Of a DNA stretch of 7,137 nt, positions 6,404 to 7,137 are shown in pieces. Both the position numbers and the translations under genes were made by a program. Every line of letters begins with the position of its first letter. The stretch's first letter is position 1. The stretch is taken from assembly GCA_022361535.1 (NCBI GenBank), contig JAKSAU010001033.1:1-7137 (forward strand). The letters are read 5' to 3'. Under the pieces are notes generated by a model that was given only the letters and a program-made list of their open reading frames with translations, was not told the DNA's origin and ran no database searches. This stretch comes from Desulfobacterales bacterium. GTDB lineage: Bacteria; Desulfobacterota; Desulfobacteria; Desulfobacterales; Desulfobacteraceae.

Positions 6404-7137
6404 ATGAGATCTTTTTATAAAATCATCCATACCTCTGGACGTAATCGCTGGGGAGAAAGGGAAAGAAGGATACTTGCTGAATCAGTGTGGATGTTGGGCC
6501 AGGGTCACCAGGTAACAATCATTACCCCTTCCCAAAGCCCGCTTTTCCTCAAAGCCAGGCAACATGGTATAACGGTTTATCCCGTGTCGTTTAGGCCTTT
6601 GGCCCGGTTCGGAGAATATAGTCAACTGAAGCAGTTTTTTACCAGTGAAGGGCCTTTTGTAGTAAATGCCCATGGAAGAGCAGATGCTATTATCGCCCTA
6701 AAAGCTGCCCAAAAAACCGGTGTCCCCTGCAGAATCATGTCACGGCACAATGGCGACAGAGTCAAACTCACATGGCCCAATAAGAAGATCTACAAAGACC
6801 TCTGCAACTATGTATTTACTACAGCACAGGATACAACGCACCACATTAAGGAAACTTTTGGACTATCGGATATGGCTGTTTTCTCCATTCCCGACGGTAT
6901 TGCCTTACCCAAAACCTTACCGGCCAGAACAGATGCAAGAAAAAAACTGGCTGAGACACTCGGGCTTGAATCTGATACCCGTTTCATAGGCCTCTCAGGA
7001 CAGGTCAATTCAAAAGGAGTGAAGTTTATACTCAACGCAGTTAGCAAGATCTCTCCAGAATTCTCACACCACCTGGTATTTAACAGAGACCTGTCGGAAC
7101 AAGAGAAGGACCTCCTGGATAAAAAAGCAAAGATCCG
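6404..7137 (+). CDS. GT-B (GT4-like) glycosyltransferase, N-terminal part (3' end outside window)
   Basis: An open frame runs from ATG 6404 to the window edge, 244 full codons with no stop. It encodes the N-terminal domain and the start of the C-terminal domain of a GT-B retaining glycosyltransferase. Visible signs are GERERRILAE near residues 17-26, LGQGHQVTIITPSQSPL (31-47; the strand and loop after the glycine-rich start), a VNAHGRAD stretch, VFTTAQDTTHH before the domain linker, and VFSIPDGI (159-166), which corresponds to the usual V-x-x-IPNGI. IGLSGQVNSKGVKFILNAV (195-213) then matches the family's G-x-x-x-x-KG-x-x-x-x-x-x-A pattern. The catalytic E-x7-E region lies beyond the window. 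The gene starts 6 bp after kdsB in the same frame, with no clear Shine-Dalgarno. Its place behind the Kdo8N genes suggests it adds a sugar to the LPS inner core; donor and acceptor are unknown. Confidence 0.8.
   Translation, partial: MRSFYKIIHTSGRNRWGERERRILAESVWMLGQGHQVTIITPSQSPLFLKARQHGITVYPVSFRPLARFGEYSQLKQFFTSEGPFVVNAHGRADAIIALKAAQKTGVPCRIMSRHNGDRVKLTWPNKKIYKDLCNYVFTTAQDTTHHIKETFGLSDMAVFSIPDGIALPKTLPARTDARKKLAETLGLESDTRFIGLSGQVNSKGVKFILNAVSKISPEFSHHLVFNRDLSEQEKDLLDKKAKI

Overview
The window looks like the chromosome of a Gram-negative anaerobe that makes selenoproteins, most likely a Desulfobacterota sulfate reducer related to Desulfobacteraceae. The reasons are the end of a SelB gene, a HemW gene beside a second radical SAM gene, LPS Kdo-sugar genes, moderate GC and strong Shine-Dalgarno sites. 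The phylum is inferred from gene content and protein style; no 16S or other marker is present. There are seven protein genes, two of them cut by the window edges. I see no tRNA, rRNA, CRISPR array, insertion sequence or phage gene.

Left part (1-3170). The 3' part of selB (plus strand; the C-terminal winged-helix region that reads the SECIS hairpin) meets hemW (minus strand) tail to tail. The two stop codons share one TTAA. hemW is the second gene of a minus-strand pair. The first gene encodes an uncharacterised radical SAM enzyme whose cluster motif is CX4CX2C, not the usual CX3CX2C. The two reading frames overlap by 8 bp, and hemW starts at TTG. A good sigma70-type promoter (TTGACT, 17 bp, TATAAC, minus strand) lies about 70 bp upstream of the radical SAM start.

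Middle (3170-3384). This is the only sizeable intergenic region, about 215 bp between divergent genes. It holds the minus-strand promoter, a weaker candidate plus-strand promoter, a 10-bp palindrome, an AT-rich interrupted dyad, and a perfect AAGGAGG Shine-Dalgarno for the next gene.

Right part (3385-7137). A tight plus-strand operon encodes a DegT-family aminotransferase (KdnA), an iron-type alcohol dehydrogenase (KdnB), a Kdo-type cytidylyltransferase (KdsB), and the start of a GT-B glycosyltransferase. The first three match the 8-amino-3,8-dideoxy-Kdo (Kdo8N) pathway known from Shewanella. KdnB oxidises C8 of Kdo, KdnA aminates it, and KdsB makes CMP-Kdo8N for insertion into the LPS inner core. 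The glycosyltransferase that follows probably extends the LPS core. The main biological message is that this organism probably builds LPS on an amino-Kdo. The main unknown is the CX4CX2C radical SAM protein paired with HemW.
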